Assembly: GCA_030698495.1 (NCBI GenBank)
Contig: JAUYKA010000035.1
Span: forward strand, 72,778-110,320
DNA from: a bacterium
GTDB taxonomy: Bacteria; Patescibacteriota; Andersenbacteria; UBA10190
Direction: 5' to 3'
Length of the DNA: 37,543 bases
Shown here in pieces: positions 1 through 6,918 of the stretch. The position numbers and the translations under genes were made by a program. The stretch's first letter is position 1, and each line of letters begins with the position of its first letter. The notes below the pieces were generated by a model. The model was given only the letters and a program-made list of their open reading frames with translations, had not been told where the DNA came from and did no database searches.

Positions 1-14
1 TCAACCGACGGTTA

Positions 15-335
15 TCACCCCGGAACGTACCATGACAAATAAGCCTTGCGGTCATGTTCGACAAAACGTGCCCTCTGCACTTTCGGAACAGGCTGTGACG
101 GATGATGGTATATCAACCAAAAACAACGGTAGATACGTCCATTATCATCCCTGTAAATACAGCAGACAACCTCCCTGAAGAAAAGTCCCCGTCCCAGAAC
201 CACCCACAGAGCAAACCACATGCCCGGTCTGTTTTCGCACTCAATCAGCTGGACATCGAAATCCAAATGGCGCCGCTTGAATCGCGGGTCGCACTCAAGC
301 AATAGCTCAACTTCCCACTTCTCCAGAGGCTTCAT
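15..335 (-). CDS. Hypothetical protein, 106 aa
   Basis: I do not recognise this family. The product is small, basic and rich in aromatic residues, with no clear signal peptide. A hydrophobic stretch around residues 38-60 (WFALWVVLGRGLFF) is too interrupted by charge to be a confident membrane helix. The ATG is supported by an upstream GAGAGGAG Shine-Dalgarno sequence at good spacing. The stop is TGA. It is a stand-alone gene downstream of the terminator of the PurN-like gene. The reverse-strand ORF over the same DNA has no such start signal and is treated as a shadow. Confidence 0.6.
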   Translation of the reverse strand: MKPLEKWEVELLLECDPRFKRRHLDFDVQLIECENRPGMWFALWVVLGRGLFFREVVCCIYRDDNGRIYRCFWLIYHHPSQPVPKVQRARFVEHDRKAYLSWYVPG

Positions 336-406
336 GGCTACTCCTCTCTCTAAAGTACAATTTACCAGCCAATAGTATCGCTAAGACAGATTACTATTCA
401 ACAGCA

Positions 407-444
407 AAGAAAAACCGCTCCAGTTAATTTAAAACCAAAGCGGC
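407..444 (-). terminator. Rho-independent terminator after PurN-like gene
   Basis: On the minus strand GCCGCT (439-444) pairs with AGCGGT (414-419) across a loop of about 19 nt, followed by a T run. It lies just past the stop of the PurN-like gene. The long loop keeps confidence moderate. Confidence 0.55.
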
Positions 445-455
445 TCTCGCGAACC

Positions 456-1175
456 TCACCCGCGCGGAAACAAAAGACAAGCGGTTTCCTTAGCGTTATG
501 CAATAAGCTTACATCCTCCCGCCTGACCAGTAGCTTATCGCGCATAACCTCCCGCACATTGCCGGCAGCAAAGTCAGCCAACGTCTTCACCTGTACCCGA
601 TACTCCACCGGCAACACAAGCTCCTGTAAAGTAATCGGATCATGATCCGGTTGTATCTCCACGGCCTGCCGGCACAATACCGCACCCTTGTCGTACTCTG
701 CCGTCACCCGATGCGCGCATGCCTCTGTCCAATAGTCATAACCAACCGCACGTACAAACAGCAGTCTCGCCGCGTGCACTCGCCGGCCGTACATTCCTTG
801 TCCACCAAAATCCGGCCGTCCAAAATCAAGTGGTCCTGGATGCTGGTTAATAATCATGCCTTGATAGGCCTCTATAACATTGGGTGGCGTCTTGCACAAC
901 CACCCATATTGGCCGATTAAGTCCACCGAGTGTTTCTTGCACAATTTCAAGATTTCCTCGCCCAAGGCAGTTGGACAAGAATAAAATGGCCTTATTGTCT
1001 CAGTTGAAGCACCCAACGCCTGTGCCTTCACTAATCCACCAGCGCTCTTCCTGTTGGACATAACCACCGCCGGACAAATTCCCTTGAGTTCCCCGCTCTG
1101 ACACGCCCGGATGATGTATTGCGCCGTCGTGCCGCCGCCGGAAACAAGCATTGCCAACCGCAGTTCGCTTTTCAT
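456..1175 (-). CDS. Phosphoribosylglycinamide formyltransferase-like protein (PurN family)
   Basis: Formyltransferase fold related to PurN, which transfers a formyl group from 10-formyltetrahydrofolate to glycinamide ribonucleotide in purine synthesis. Visible features are the N-terminal phosphate-binding loop VSGGGTT (residues 11-17), the catalytic motif NQHPG (Asn110, His112) and the later catalytic Asp162 in AEYDKG. The length (239 aa) slightly exceeds typical PurN (about 210 aa); the C-terminal 35 residues are extra. A purine-rich GGGAAGG precedes the ATG. No other purine gene is present here, and CPR genomes often lack the pathway, so the true substrate may differ (inference). Family assignment is fairly sure; exact reaction is not. 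Confidence 0.75.
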   Translation of the reverse strand: MKSELRLAMLVSGGGTTAQYIIRACQSGELKGICPAVVMSNRKSAGGLVKAQALGASTETIRPFYSCPTALGEEILKLCKKHSVDLIGQYGWLCKTPPNVIEAYQGMIINQHPGPLDFGRPDFGGQGMYGRRVHAARLLFVRAVGYDYWTEACAHRVTAEYDKGAVLCRQAVEIQPDHDPITLQELVLPVEYRVQVKTLADFAAGNVREVMRDKLLVRREDVSLLHNAKETACLLFPRG

Positions 1176-1269
1176 CGCCTTCCCCTTTTGTCAAAAGAAC
1201 CCTAATAACTCGCCAATTCGAGTTTCTGCTCAAAATATATGAATAGCCGATAAAATACAAAAACCTGTC

Positions 1270-1722
1270 TTATACTTCCGTAAACTCCGAATAAAACTGC
1301 CCGCCATGCCAGCGCTCCAGCGCCGCCGCAATATATGGAATCGTATTTTCCGGTAATTCATCCGGCACCGTCCATTTCAAGTCATCGCATTTTTCCGGCT
1401 CGGCATTCACCATATCCCCCATCCATTTTTGGGTGGTAAAGAAAAAATCAATACGCTCGTGATCGCCGCAATGCCGATGCATGATATGGGCCGGTTCCAA
1501 GTCCTCAAGTTTTACTTCTACCCCTACCTCCTCCTGTGCCTCCCGAACGGCAGCAGCAGTGGCAAACTCCGCTTCTTCAATATGCCCCGCCGGCAAACTG
1601 TATTCCCCGTCGCGGTAACCCGTATTCAACCGGCGAGCCAGCAAAACTTTCCCGTCTTTTTCAAATATAACGTAGCTGGAAATTACGACCGTAAAATAGT
1701 TTCGCTTGGCATTAAGAGTCAT
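1270..1722 (-). CDS. Nudix hydrolase
   Basis: Nudix hydrolases cleave nucleoside diphosphates linked to another moiety, often as house-cleaning enzymes. A complete Nudix box GX5EX7REUXEEXGU is present at about residues 46-68 (starts GHIEEAE, ends REAQEEVGV), so the metal-binding and catalytic glutamates are intact. The 150-aa length is normal for a single-domain enzyme. The frame is open further upstream to 1818, but that extension would run through a terminator hairpin (1761-1788) and into the upstream gene, so I chose the internal ATG at 1722 (MTLNAKRN). The sequence resembles MutT/ADP-ribose-type members, but substrate specificity cannot be read from it. Confidence 0.85.
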   Translation of the reverse strand: MTLNAKRNYFTVVISSYVIFEKDGKVLLARRLNTGYRDGEYSLPAGHIEEAEFATAAAVREAQEEVGVEVKLEDLEPAHIMHRHCGDHERIDFFFTTQKWMGDMVNAEPEKCDDLKWTVPDELPENTIPYIAAALERWHGGQFYSEFTEV

Positions 1723-1760
1723 CAGCAAAATAATATCACAATAATCTTTATCAAATAATG

Positions 1761-1788
1761 AAAAACCGCCGCGGAAAACCGAGGCGGT
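1761..1788 (-). terminator. Rho-independent terminator of the 63-aa gene
   Basis: On the minus strand ACCGCC-T-CGG, a TTTT loop and CCG-C-GGCGGT form a strong hairpin with one mismatch, followed directly by TTTTT. It sits 18 bp after the stop of the gene ending at 1806 and before the Nudix start, which argues against the longer Nudix ORF. Confidence 0.8.
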
Positions 1789-1805
1789 AAAGTGACAAAA
1801 AGAGA

Positions 1806-1997
1806 CTACCCCTCGCAAGACACGCGGTAAATACCACGCAGTGCCGCCAAGAACTGCACAAACGCCGGCCGAAAACGCTCGCTGTTTAACAGGGTCTCCA
1901 GCAGTGGAGCAACTTCGTCTGCCTCCACCCCCGCTTCGCTGAACACGCCGGCCGCCAATTCCAGCAAAGCCGCTTGATCGCGTGGTGAAAAAGTCAT
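1806..1997 (-). CDS. Hypothetical small acidic protein, 63 aa
   Basis: Not recognised. It is an acidic, Ala/Leu/Glu-rich, predicted mostly helical protein without a signal or membrane segment. It is convincing as a gene because it is a complete transcription unit: a promoter (TTGACT, 17-bp spacer, TATTAA) at 2042-2070, a Shine-Dalgarno CGGGAGGA before the ATG, and a strong terminator at 1761-1788. Other small orphans in this window (58, 66 and 178 aa) have the same stand-alone architecture. Confidence 0.65.
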   Translation of the reverse strand: MTFSPRDQAALLELAAGVFSEAGVEADEVAPLLETLLNSERFRPAFVQFLAALRGIYRVSCEG

Positions 1998-2041
1998 ATC
2001 ACAAATCCTCCCGAGTAGAATTGCCTAAAGAACGACACTCA

Positions 2042-2070
2042 TTAATAACACGTCAGTCTACTCTAGTCAA
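2042..2070 (-). promoter_or_regulatory. Sigma-70-type promoter for the 63-aa gene
   Basis: Minus strand: -35 TTGACT (2065-2070), 17-bp spacer, -10 TATTAA (2042-2047). It is about 45 bp upstream of the ATG at 1997, with a good Shine-Dalgarno in between. Confidence 0.6.
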
Positions 2071-2120
2071 CAAAATGTCCTGGTCCATAGTAGGAAAATT
2101 CAAAAAATTCAAACACCAAC

Positions 2121-2399
2121 CTACTCCAATTCCACCTGTCCACCGATAAGCTTTTCTTTCTTCTCTCTCCTCCAGCTCTTAACCTCAATCTCCAGCTTTC
2201 TGGCTACCGATTGATCCGGTAATGGCGTCGAGGTGTAAACCAGCGTAAACGGACCCTGGTTAACCGCCATGCGCGCACCCCTGCCTCTGTTATGATCTCT
2301 AATTCGCCGGGCCGTATCCGTGGTAATGCCAACATAGTAGCGTCCTGTTCGCGCTTGAGCGATATAGAGATACCAGAGCGACATGATTACATTATACAT
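2121..2399 (-). CDS. GIY-YIG nuclease-superfamily protein (UPF0213/YhbQ-like)
   Basis: Single GIY-YIG domain of about 90 aa. The opening WYLYIAQARTGRYYVGIT is the Y-x-Y...YVGIT form of the family core, followed by a basic helix with RRIRDHNRGRG and the late conserved Glu (KLEIEVKSWRR). Stand-alone members of this group are presumed DNA nucleases with unclear roles. The frame has two ATGs; MSLWYLY at 2384 starts just before the domain and lies 6 nt after a TATAAT box, so the product may begin there. A second GIY-YIG gene occurs at 13963-14265. Confidence 0.8.
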   Translation of the reverse strand: MYNVIMSLWYLYIAQARTGRYYVGITTDTARRIRDHNRGRGARMAVNQGPFTLVYTSTPLPDQSVARKLEIEVKSWRREKKEKLIGGQVELE

Positions 2400-2435
2400 T
2401 TACATTCTCTCAACAAAGAGCTCCTTATTAACCAA

Positions 2436-2480
2436 CAAAAAAGAACCCTTATGCACTCACCAGCTTGGTGACGGGGTTCT
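2436..2480 (-). terminator. Terminator of the 66-aa gene
   Basis: Minus strand: AGAACCC (2474-2480) pairs with GGGTTCT (2442-2448), enclosing a second hairpin CACCAAGCTGGTG, and is followed by a run of T. It is placed just after the stop of the 66-aa gene. Confidence 0.7.
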
Positions 2481-2489
2481 GACCTGTAA

Positions 2490-2690
2490 CTAACTGTTGT
2501 TTTCAGCAAGCACTGCCTGCACGAACTCCATAGCTTCTTCGAACGAGGCACCTATTTTTTCCGCAGTGACACGAATCTGTTGTCTAGTGTCGGGTGCATT
2601 GAAGTTTGTGTAGTGAAGTCCTGATTCTCGAATTTGAAAAATCAAGTACTGCCAGGCGATTTCGTTGCGTCTCTCTACTGAAAGAACCAT
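2490..2690 (-). CDS. Hypothetical small protein, 66 aa
   Basis: Not recognised. It has no signal or membrane segment; it is mixed-charge and probably helical, with an acidic C-terminal half (FEEAMEFVQAVLAEN). The ATG at 2690 is set by a clear TTTGGAGGA Shine-Dalgarno. It forms a monocistronic unit: a candidate operator/promoter upstream (2724-2760) and a terminator downstream (2436-2480). Confidence 0.65.
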   Translation of the reverse strand: MVLSVERRNEIAWQYLIFQIRESGLHYTNFNAPDTRQQIRVTAEKIGASFEEAMEFVQAVLAENNS

Positions 2691-2723
2691 CTATTGTCCT
2701 CCAAAGCAAGTGAACAGTTTTGA

Positions 2724-2760
2724 ATTGTGATAACTTCTCACAATTTAGTGGACATGTCAA
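2724..2760 (-). promoter_or_regulatory. Candidate promoter with operator palindrome
   Basis: A perfect TTGACA (-35, minus strand, 2755-2760) is followed by an inverted repeat ATTGTGA-N7-TCACAAT at 2724-2744, which would cover the -10 region. The -10 itself is weak (GAAGTT at 17-bp spacing). The palindrome in the promoter core is a plausible repressor site for the 66-aa gene. Confidence 0.45.
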
Positions 2761-2819
2761 GCAACTGTTGGGTAGATTGGCCTGCCTGCCGGAACTTCAG
2801 CGAAAACACCCGACATTCC

Positions 2820-2880
2820 AACACCCGATGTTTGAAATGCCCCTACACGCCTAATTACACTTATTTCAACATCGGGTGTT
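2820..2880. repeat. Long inverted repeat with 24-nt loop
   Basis: Arms AACACCCGATGTTTGAAAT (2820-2838) and ATTTCAACATCGGGTGTT (2863-2880) pair over 18 bp with one bulged base. A third partial copy of the arm start (AACACCCGACATT) lies just to the left, at about 2805-2817. It sits in the non-coding spacer between the 66-aa gene and ssrA, and no ORF crosses it. Confidence 0.6.
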
Positions 2881-2965
2881 AGATATTTACATTTATAGCG
2901 GAACCTATGTAAAGTGAGCCATCCGAAAGTTTGAGAATATATACATGATGCATACCTATATTATA

Positions 2966-2993
2966 GTCCCCCGTCGCTAAAGCTATGGGGGAC
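2966..2993. repeat. REP-like palindrome, copy left of ssrA
   Basis: GTCCCCC and GGGGGAC arms enclose the core CGCTAAAGCTAT, which itself contains GCTAAAGC. The element is followed by ACCCTTCG. A second copy with the same arms and the same flank lies on the other side of ssrA (3492-3531). Confidence 0.6.
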
Positions 2994-3007
2994 ACCCTTC
3001 GCTTCGG

Positions 3008-3041
3008 TAAAACAAAAGCCACCCCTATTTAGACGGGTGGC
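3008..3041 (-). terminator. Terminator of ssrA
   Basis: Minus strand: GCCACCC pairs with GGGGTGGC across a 9-nt loop, followed by TTTTGTTTT. A competing perfect palindrome (GGGTGGC-CT-GCCACCC, 3035-3050) overlaps it. It lies about 40 nt past the tmRNA 3' end. Confidence 0.65.
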
Positions 3042-3081
3042 CTGCCACCCGTAGCGCCGAGCGCTAGCGAGGTGCGAAGGG

Positions 3082-3466
3082 TGGACATGGCGAGAATCGA
3101 ACTCGCGTGTGAAACGCATCCCTACAATCTTCTACATGTTTAGCCAGTCTAAATTACGCATATCTCGGCAACAGACTGACAAAGCCCGCAATATGCGTGG
3201 AATATTGTGCAATTCGGTTAGTCTGAATTCCGGACAAACTAACTAAAGCCGTCTGAATTGACACCGAAATTCTACCCGACGGCAGATAAAATCCGATGGC
3301 TATCGCTATTTAGGCGAAAGCAGGCGCGAAAGAAGGAGCAAAAGCTGTCTTCACGCGCTGTAGAATGTTTGCACGTAACATGATGAATCAAGTGATTAAC
3401 GAGTGGTGATTCGCCACACGACATGCTGATTGTAAAAACAACATCTCATCGAAGCCTAACATGCCC
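3082..3466 (-). ncRNA. ssrA: Transfer-messenger RNA (tmRNA)
   Basis: tmRNA rescues stalled ribosomes together with SmpB. The 5' end GGGCATG (from 3466) pairs with the 3' CATGTCC (ending 3083, discriminator A at 3082) to make a 7-bp acceptor stem. The conserved GGCTTCGATGAG follows the 5' stem, and the T arm reads GAGTTCGATTCTCGCC. CCA is not encoded. The tag ORF runs 3372 to 3310 and gives a 20-residue peptide beginning ANILQRVK and ending APAFA, then TAA; the resume codon is GCA as in most bacteria. The gene lies 220 bp downstream of smpB on the same strand. Confidence 0.93.
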
Positions 3467-3491
3467 GGATTTTCCCCGAAGGGTAAAATCC
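3467..3491 (-). other. Hairpin abutting the tmRNA 5' end
   Basis: GGATTTT-A-CCC, a TTCG loop, then GGG-A-AAAATCC form a stable stem that ends exactly one base before the predicted mature 5' end of tmRNA. It could guide 5' processing, or be part of the neighbouring repeat. Confidence 0.45.
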
Positions 3492-3531
3492 GTCCCCCAC
3501 AGTCTCCGCTATCAGCGGAGCGGCGGGGGAC
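3492..3531. repeat. REP-like palindrome, copy right of ssrA
   Basis: Arms GTCCCCC/GGGGGAC enclose a nested hairpin TCCGCT-ATC-AGCGGA. The flank CACCCTTCG matches the flank of the copy at 2966-2993, and both are in the same orientation on either side of ssrA. Confidence 0.6.
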
Positions 3532-3551
3532 CACCCTTCGAAAAAAATCTG

Positions 3552-3675
3552 GGCATACAATGTCATTTGAAATTTGAGTTTTAGATTTTAGAGGTACTTT
3601 TAATTTTTAATTTTTGGATTTGATTTGAAATTTGAAATTTGCCTGCCCCGCGTAGCTTTAGCGAAGTGGGGGATT
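3552..3675. repeat. AT-rich heptamer-like repeats and a REP-like palindrome downstream of smpB
   Basis: The spacer between ssrA and smpB holds degenerate tandem repeats of the types TTTGAAA and TTTTTAA, then a palindrome with CCCC/GGGG arms and the core AGCTTTAGCGAAG (about 3643-3675). The core matches the REP-like units at 19965 and 30231. I see no gene here. Confidence 0.5.
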
Positions 3676-3685
3676 TTGGCCTTTT

Positions 3686-4138
3686 CTAATCTTCCTTCCC
3701 CCGTACCTCCCGATCAACATCTCTTTGTATGTCTCTCTCCTTCTTCGCCTGCTTCTTGTCGTACTTCTTCTTCCCCCGCGCCACCGCGATTTCTATCTTT
3801 ACTCTGGAACCTTTATTATACACCCTAATTGGCACTATTGTCAAGCCTTTTGCTTGCTTATTACCGTATATCTGTTTCAACTCGCTTTTTTTCAGTAAAA
3901 CCTTCCGCGAACGCATTGGATCGTAACTCTCCGGTGTGTTCTTGGGCTGCCACGGTGGAATAGTGGCGTTCGTTAAATAGGCCTCGCCGTTGTGAACCGT
4001 AATAAACGCTCCCTTTAAACTTATATTCCCCGCCTTCACCGACTTCACCTCGCAACCAAGCAACACTAAACCGCCCTCCATCTTTTCCAGGGTTTCGTAA
4101 TCAAACCTCGCCCGCTTGTTGTACGCTAACGTCTTCAT
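3686..4138 (-). CDS. smpB: SsrA-binding protein SmpB
   Basis: SmpB binds the tRNA-like domain of tmRNA and the decoding centre so that stalled ribosomes are released and the nascent chain tagged. The 150-aa length is typical. Recognisable segments are the N-terminal YNKRARFDYETLEKMEGGL, the LLGCEVKSVKAG strand pair, the NATIPPW loop, the HNGEAYLTN stretch and the basic C-terminal tail (ARGKKKYDKKQ followed by KKERD), which enters the mRNA channel. It lies directly upstream of ssrA on the same strand and diverges from infC. Confidence 0.95.
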   Translation of the reverse strand: MKTLAYNKRARFDYETLEKMEGGLVLLGCEVKSVKAGNISLKGAFITVHNGEAYLTNATIPPWQPKNTPESYDPMRSRKVLLKKSELKQIYGNKQAKGLTIVPIRVYNKGSRVKIEIAVARGKKKYDKKQAKKERDIQRDVDREVRGKED

Positions 4139-4227
4139 AAATCCAGTATTGCTCTAAATGCCAAAATAAGCTACCGTAAGCTCCAGATGCGCCTCGCGCA
4201 TCTGTGATGTTTTATCTTTTGAATTAT

Positions 4228-4262
4228 TGTTTTTCGCTTTTCGTTTTAAGTTTTAAGTTTTC
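4228..4262. repeat. AT-rich octamer repeat immediately upstream of infC
   Basis: The string TTTTCG, then two or more TTTTAAGT units, ends 3 bp before the infC ATG. An almost identical block lies just upstream of rplT (5096-5132). It occupies the place where a ribosome binding site would be expected. Confidence 0.55.
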
Positions 4263-4265
4263 TCC

Positions 4266-4820
4266 ATGCCTAGCCGCCGCCGCCGCTATCGCGCCAGACC
4301 AAAACTACAAGTTAAACGACCACCGGCTAACGAAGAAATTCGCGCGCCGCAAGTGCGCCTAATCGATGCCGACGGCAGTCAGCTTGGTGTTATCTCCACG
4401 CCCGAAGCCCTGGAAAAAGCCATCGCGGCCGAACTTGATTTGGTTGTTGTCGCCGAAAAAGCCGATCCGCCCGTCGCCCGTATCATGGACGTCGGCAAAC
4501 ATATGTACGAACAGCGTAAAAAACAAGCTAAGCAGAAAGCCAAAAGCAAAGGCGGTGAAATCAAAGGCATCCGTATCGGCTTCAAAATCGGCGCTCACGA
4601 TCAGGAAATCCGCTTACGCAAAGCTGATGAATTTTTAAACCAGGGACACAAAGTTAAAGTTGAAATGCGCCTGCGCGGCCGCGAAAAAGGACGCGGCGAT
4701 ATGGCTCGGCAAAAAATCAGGGACTTTGTCGCCGCTATCCCCGGCAATCCGCAAATTGAAGGCGGTATCAGTTATAACCAGGGAAGTATTTCCGCTCTTG
4801 TCGTCCGTCCCCGCGCCTGA
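4266..4820 (+). CDS. infC: Translation initiation factor IF-3
   Basis: IF-3 binds the 30S subunit, prevents premature 50S joining and checks the start codon. The N-terminal domain carries NEEIRAPQVRLIDADGSQLG (residues 22-41); a lysine-rich linker (about 83-95) leads to the C-terminal domain with the KGIRIG, HDQEIRLRKA and VKVEMRLRGRE motifs. At 184 aa it is full length. It starts with a normal ATG, not the AUU/AUC used for autoregulation in many bacteria. No Shine-Dalgarno is seen; an AT-rich repeat abuts the start. It heads the standard infC-rpmI-rplT cluster. Confidence 0.95.
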   Translation: MPSRRRRYRARPKLQVKRPPANEEIRAPQVRLIDADGSQLGVISTPEALEKAIAAELDLVVVAEKADPPVARIMDVGKHMYEQRKKQAKQKAKSKGGEIKGIRIGFKIGAHDQEIRLRKADEFLNQGHKVKVEMRLRGREKGRGDMARQKIRDFVAAIPGNPQIEGGISYNQGSISALVVRPRA

Positions 4821-4889
4821 ATCATTTGACATTAAACAGCCTTTTCGCTACCGTATAGTATCTTAAGTTATTTTGAATATTTACCAGTC

Positions 4890-5084
4890 ATGAAACAAAA
4901 ATCCAAAAAAGCCGCCAGTAAACGTTTCCACTTTTCCTCTACCGGCAAAGCCCAGCATCGCGCCGTCCGTCAGGCCCACTTTAACGCCCGCGCTACCGGC
5001 AACGAAACCAGAAAAAAACACCCCGATCGAAACGTTGATGCCAGCGACTACGGCCGCCTGCGCGAAGTATTGCCGTATAACTAA
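4890..5084 (+). CDS. rpmI: 50S ribosomal protein bL35
   Basis: Small basic large-subunit protein (64 aa, normal length). The N-terminal KQKSKKAASKRFHFSSTGK matches the bL35 signature of K-rich residues then KRF...TGKG-type sequence, followed by the basic HRAVRQAHFNARATGNETRK. It lies between infC and rplT in the usual order. No strong Shine-Dalgarno precedes the ATG. Confidence 0.92.
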   Translation: MKQKSKKAASKRFHFSSTGKAQHRAVRQAHFNARATGNETRKKHPDRNVDASDYGRLREVLPYN

Positions 5085-5095
5085 ACTTCCATTAT

Positions 5096-5132
5096 TTTTC
5101 ACTTTTCGTTTTAAGTTTTAAGTTTTAAGTTT
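5096..5132. repeat. AT-rich octamer repeat immediately upstream of rplT
   Basis: CTTTTCG followed by three TTTTAAGT-type units, nearly the same as the block before infC (4228-4262) with one extra unit. It occupies most of the rpmI-rplT spacer, where L20 autoregulatory structures occur in other bacteria. Confidence 0.55.
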
Positions 5133-5137
5133 CTACT

Positions 5138-5503
5138 ATGTCCAGAGCTCCTCGCAGTATCCCCAAAAGAAAACGTCACAAAAAATGGATTAAACGAGCC
5201 AAAGGTTTTCGCGGCCGCCGGCATAGTATTTTCAAGCTAGCTAAAGAAGCCGTTCTTAAAGCCGGCCAACACGCTTATTACGACCGCCGCAAAAAGAAAA
5301 GTAATTTCCGCTCCCAATGGCAGGTGGTGATAAACGCCGGTGTCCGCAAACATGATTTGTCTTATTCTCGCTTCATGCACGCCATGAAAGAGCAGAACAT
5401 ATCCCTCGACCGCAAAGTCTTATCCCAACTGGCTCGCCAAAATCCGGACATATTCGACCAGCTCGTCGTTCAAGTTAAAGATAAAATCGGCGCGGTTAAA
5501 TAA
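5138..5503 (+). CDS. rplT: 50S ribosomal protein bL20
   Basis: bL20 binds 23S rRNA early in large-subunit assembly. The protein is 121 aa (usual 115-120) and shows the family pattern: KRHKKWIKRAKGFRGRRH near the N-terminus, YDRRKKKSNFRSQWQVVINA in the middle and the SYSRFMHAMKEQNISLDRKVL stretch in the globular C-terminal domain. Its last 8 bp overlap the convergent VanZ-like gene. Confidence 0.95.
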   Translation: MSRAPRSIPKRKRHKKWIKRAKGFRGRRHSIFKLAKEAVLKAGQHAYYDRRKKKSNFRSQWQVVINAGVRKHDLSYSRFMHAMKEQNISLDRKVLSQLARQNPDIFDQLVVQVKDKIGAVK

Positions 5504-5861
5504 CTTTGCGCGCCCTACGGCGCTTACAGATAACCAACACCAGCAACGCCAACAAAACCCCCGCGGCGTCTATCGCCACGTCCGGCCAACTGCCATTGCG
5601 TCCGGCCACCAAAGTCTGATGAGCTTCGTCAAAACCAGCGTAAACCACTGCCAGCCATAACCCGGCCGCGATTTGCCTTAACCGCGACGCCCCAACAGCC
5701 AAAAACAGTAGAGCCGCCAACCCAAAAAACTCGCTCATGTGCGCCGCCTTGCGCAGCCAGAAGTCATACTCAAACCCCGATGACAAATGCGGCACGCTCG
5801 ACCAATACCAAATAATACCGGCCCATAAAAACACCCCGACCCACCAAAAACTTTTTCGCAT
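5496..5861 (-). CDS. VanZ-like membrane protein
   Basis: Four hydrophobic segments are visible (about residues 5-22, 45-58, 65-80 and 95-112). The VanZ-family motifs are RKAAHMSEFFGLA, DEAHQTLVAGRNGSWPDV and the following D-x-x-G. VanZ is named for low-level teicoplanin resistance, but most members have unknown function. The frame opens at a TTG (5870), but the ATG at 5861 (MRKSFW) is the better start. The 3' end overlaps rplT by 8 bp in a convergent arrangement. Confidence 0.82.
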   Translation of the reverse strand: MRKSFWWVGVFLWAGIIWYWSSVPHLSSGFEYDFWLRKAAHMSEFFGLAALLFLAVGASRLRQIAAGLWLAVVYAGFDEAHQTLVAGRNGSWPDVAIDAAGVLLALLVLVICKRRRARKVI

Positions 5862-5949
5862 ATTGCCCAAAGTACCACGAATAGGTTATTTAGTATAAAG
5901 TGGAAACATCGTGAATATATACAAAATACAAGATACTAAATACTAATCT

Positions 5950-6891
5950 ATGAAAATCCTAGTCACCGGTGGGGCGGGTTTTTTGGGCAGCCACCTATGT
6001 GATCGCCTTATTGAACGCGGCGACTCCGTCGTCTGTGTCGACAACTTTTTCACCGGCCAACGCCGCAACATCGCCCACCTATTAGACCACCCCCGTTTTC
6101 AACTCATCGAGCACGACATTATCGAACCGCTTACGCTTGACGTTGACCAGATTTACAATCTCGCTTGCCCCGCCTCCCCTATCCACTACCAGCACAACCC
6201 CATCCGCACCGTCAAAGCTAACACCGTCGGCATGATTAATATGCTAGGCCTGGCCAAACGTACCGGCGCGCGCATCTTGCAAGCTTCCACCTCCGAAGTT
6301 TACGGCGACCCAGATATCCACCCGCAAACCGAAGCATACGTCGGCCACGTCAACTGTCTCGGACCACGCGCCTGCTACGACGAAGGCAAACGTATCGCCG
6401 AAACTCTTTGTATGGATTATCACCGCCACAATAAAGTCGATATTCGCATTGTCCGGATTTTCAACACCTACGGCCCTCGCATGCATCCGCAAGACGGCCG
6501 GGTTGTCAGTAACTTCATCATGCAAGCCCTAAACAATGAAGACATAACTCTCTACGGCGACGGCTCACAAACCAGATCATTCTGCTACGTCGATGACTTA
6601 ATCGCCGCTATAATAGCCATGATGGATCAAACCAAAACCGTCGGCCCCATCAACATCGGTAACCCCGATGAAATGACCATCAAAGAACTGGCTGAAAAAA
6701 TTATTGAGATTACCGGATCAAAGTCAACCATAGTTTTTCGCAACCTTCCCGCCGACGACCCCAAACAGCGCCAGCCCGATATAACCCTGGCCAAGCAAGC
6801 TCTAAACTGGCAACCCACTACCAACCTGCAAGAAGGCCTTAAAAATACAATTGATTATTTCCGAAAAAACAAGCAAAACAGCTTAGTCTGA
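5950..6891 (+). CDS. UDP-glucuronate decarboxylase (UDP-xylose synthase)
   Basis: Extended short-chain dehydrogenase that converts UDP-glucuronate to UDP-xylose with tightly bound NAD. The Rossmann motif GGAGFLGSH is at residues 7-15, TSEVYGDP at 114-121, the catalytic YxxxK at Tyr143/Lys147 (YDEGKRIAE), and the FNTYGPRM and SFCYVDDL motifs follow. The motif set, including [12 protein letters not shown], fits UXS better than generic epimerases. The 313-aa length is normal for a soluble bacterial form. It probably supplies sugar nucleotide for surface glycans. No Shine-Dalgarno is seen; TATAAA-like boxes lie upstream. Confidence 0.88.
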   Translation: MKILVTGGAGFLGSHLCDRLIERGDSVVCVDNFFTGQRRNIAHLLDHPRFQLIEHDIIEPLTLDVDQIYNLACPASPIHYQHNPIRTVKANTVGMINMLGLAKRTGARILQASTSEVYGDPDIHPQTEAYVGHVNCLGPRACYDEGKRIAETLCMDYHRHNKVDIRIVRIFNTYGPRMHPQDGRVVSNFIMQALNNEDITLYGDGSQTRSFCYVDDLIAAIIAMMDQTKTVGPINIGNPDEMTIKELAEKIIEITGSKSTIVFRNLPADDPKQRQPDITLAKQALNWQPTTNLQEGLKNTIDYFRKNKQNSLV

Positions 6892-6918
6892 ACATTCTCT
6901 CATTAAAAATTAAAAATT

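Noticed and set aside
1000-1260. 86-aa ORF overlapping the PurN-like start
   Set aside because: Another frame of the same strand; no Shine-Dalgarno, and the overlap with a well-supported gene is almost complete.
3082-3150. A separate tRNA gene
   Set aside because: The T arm and acceptor half belong to tmRNA; there is no anticodon arm, and the 5' partner strand lies 380 bp away at the tmRNA 5' end.
2966-3675. Insertion sequence remnants around ssrA
   Set aside because: The palindromes are short and have no transposase frame or longer terminal inverted repeats; REP-like elements fit better.
4266-4300. Non-ATG infC start (AUU type)
   Set aside because: An ATG is present directly before the conserved basic N-terminus, and no in-frame ATT with a Shine-Dalgarno is seen upstream.
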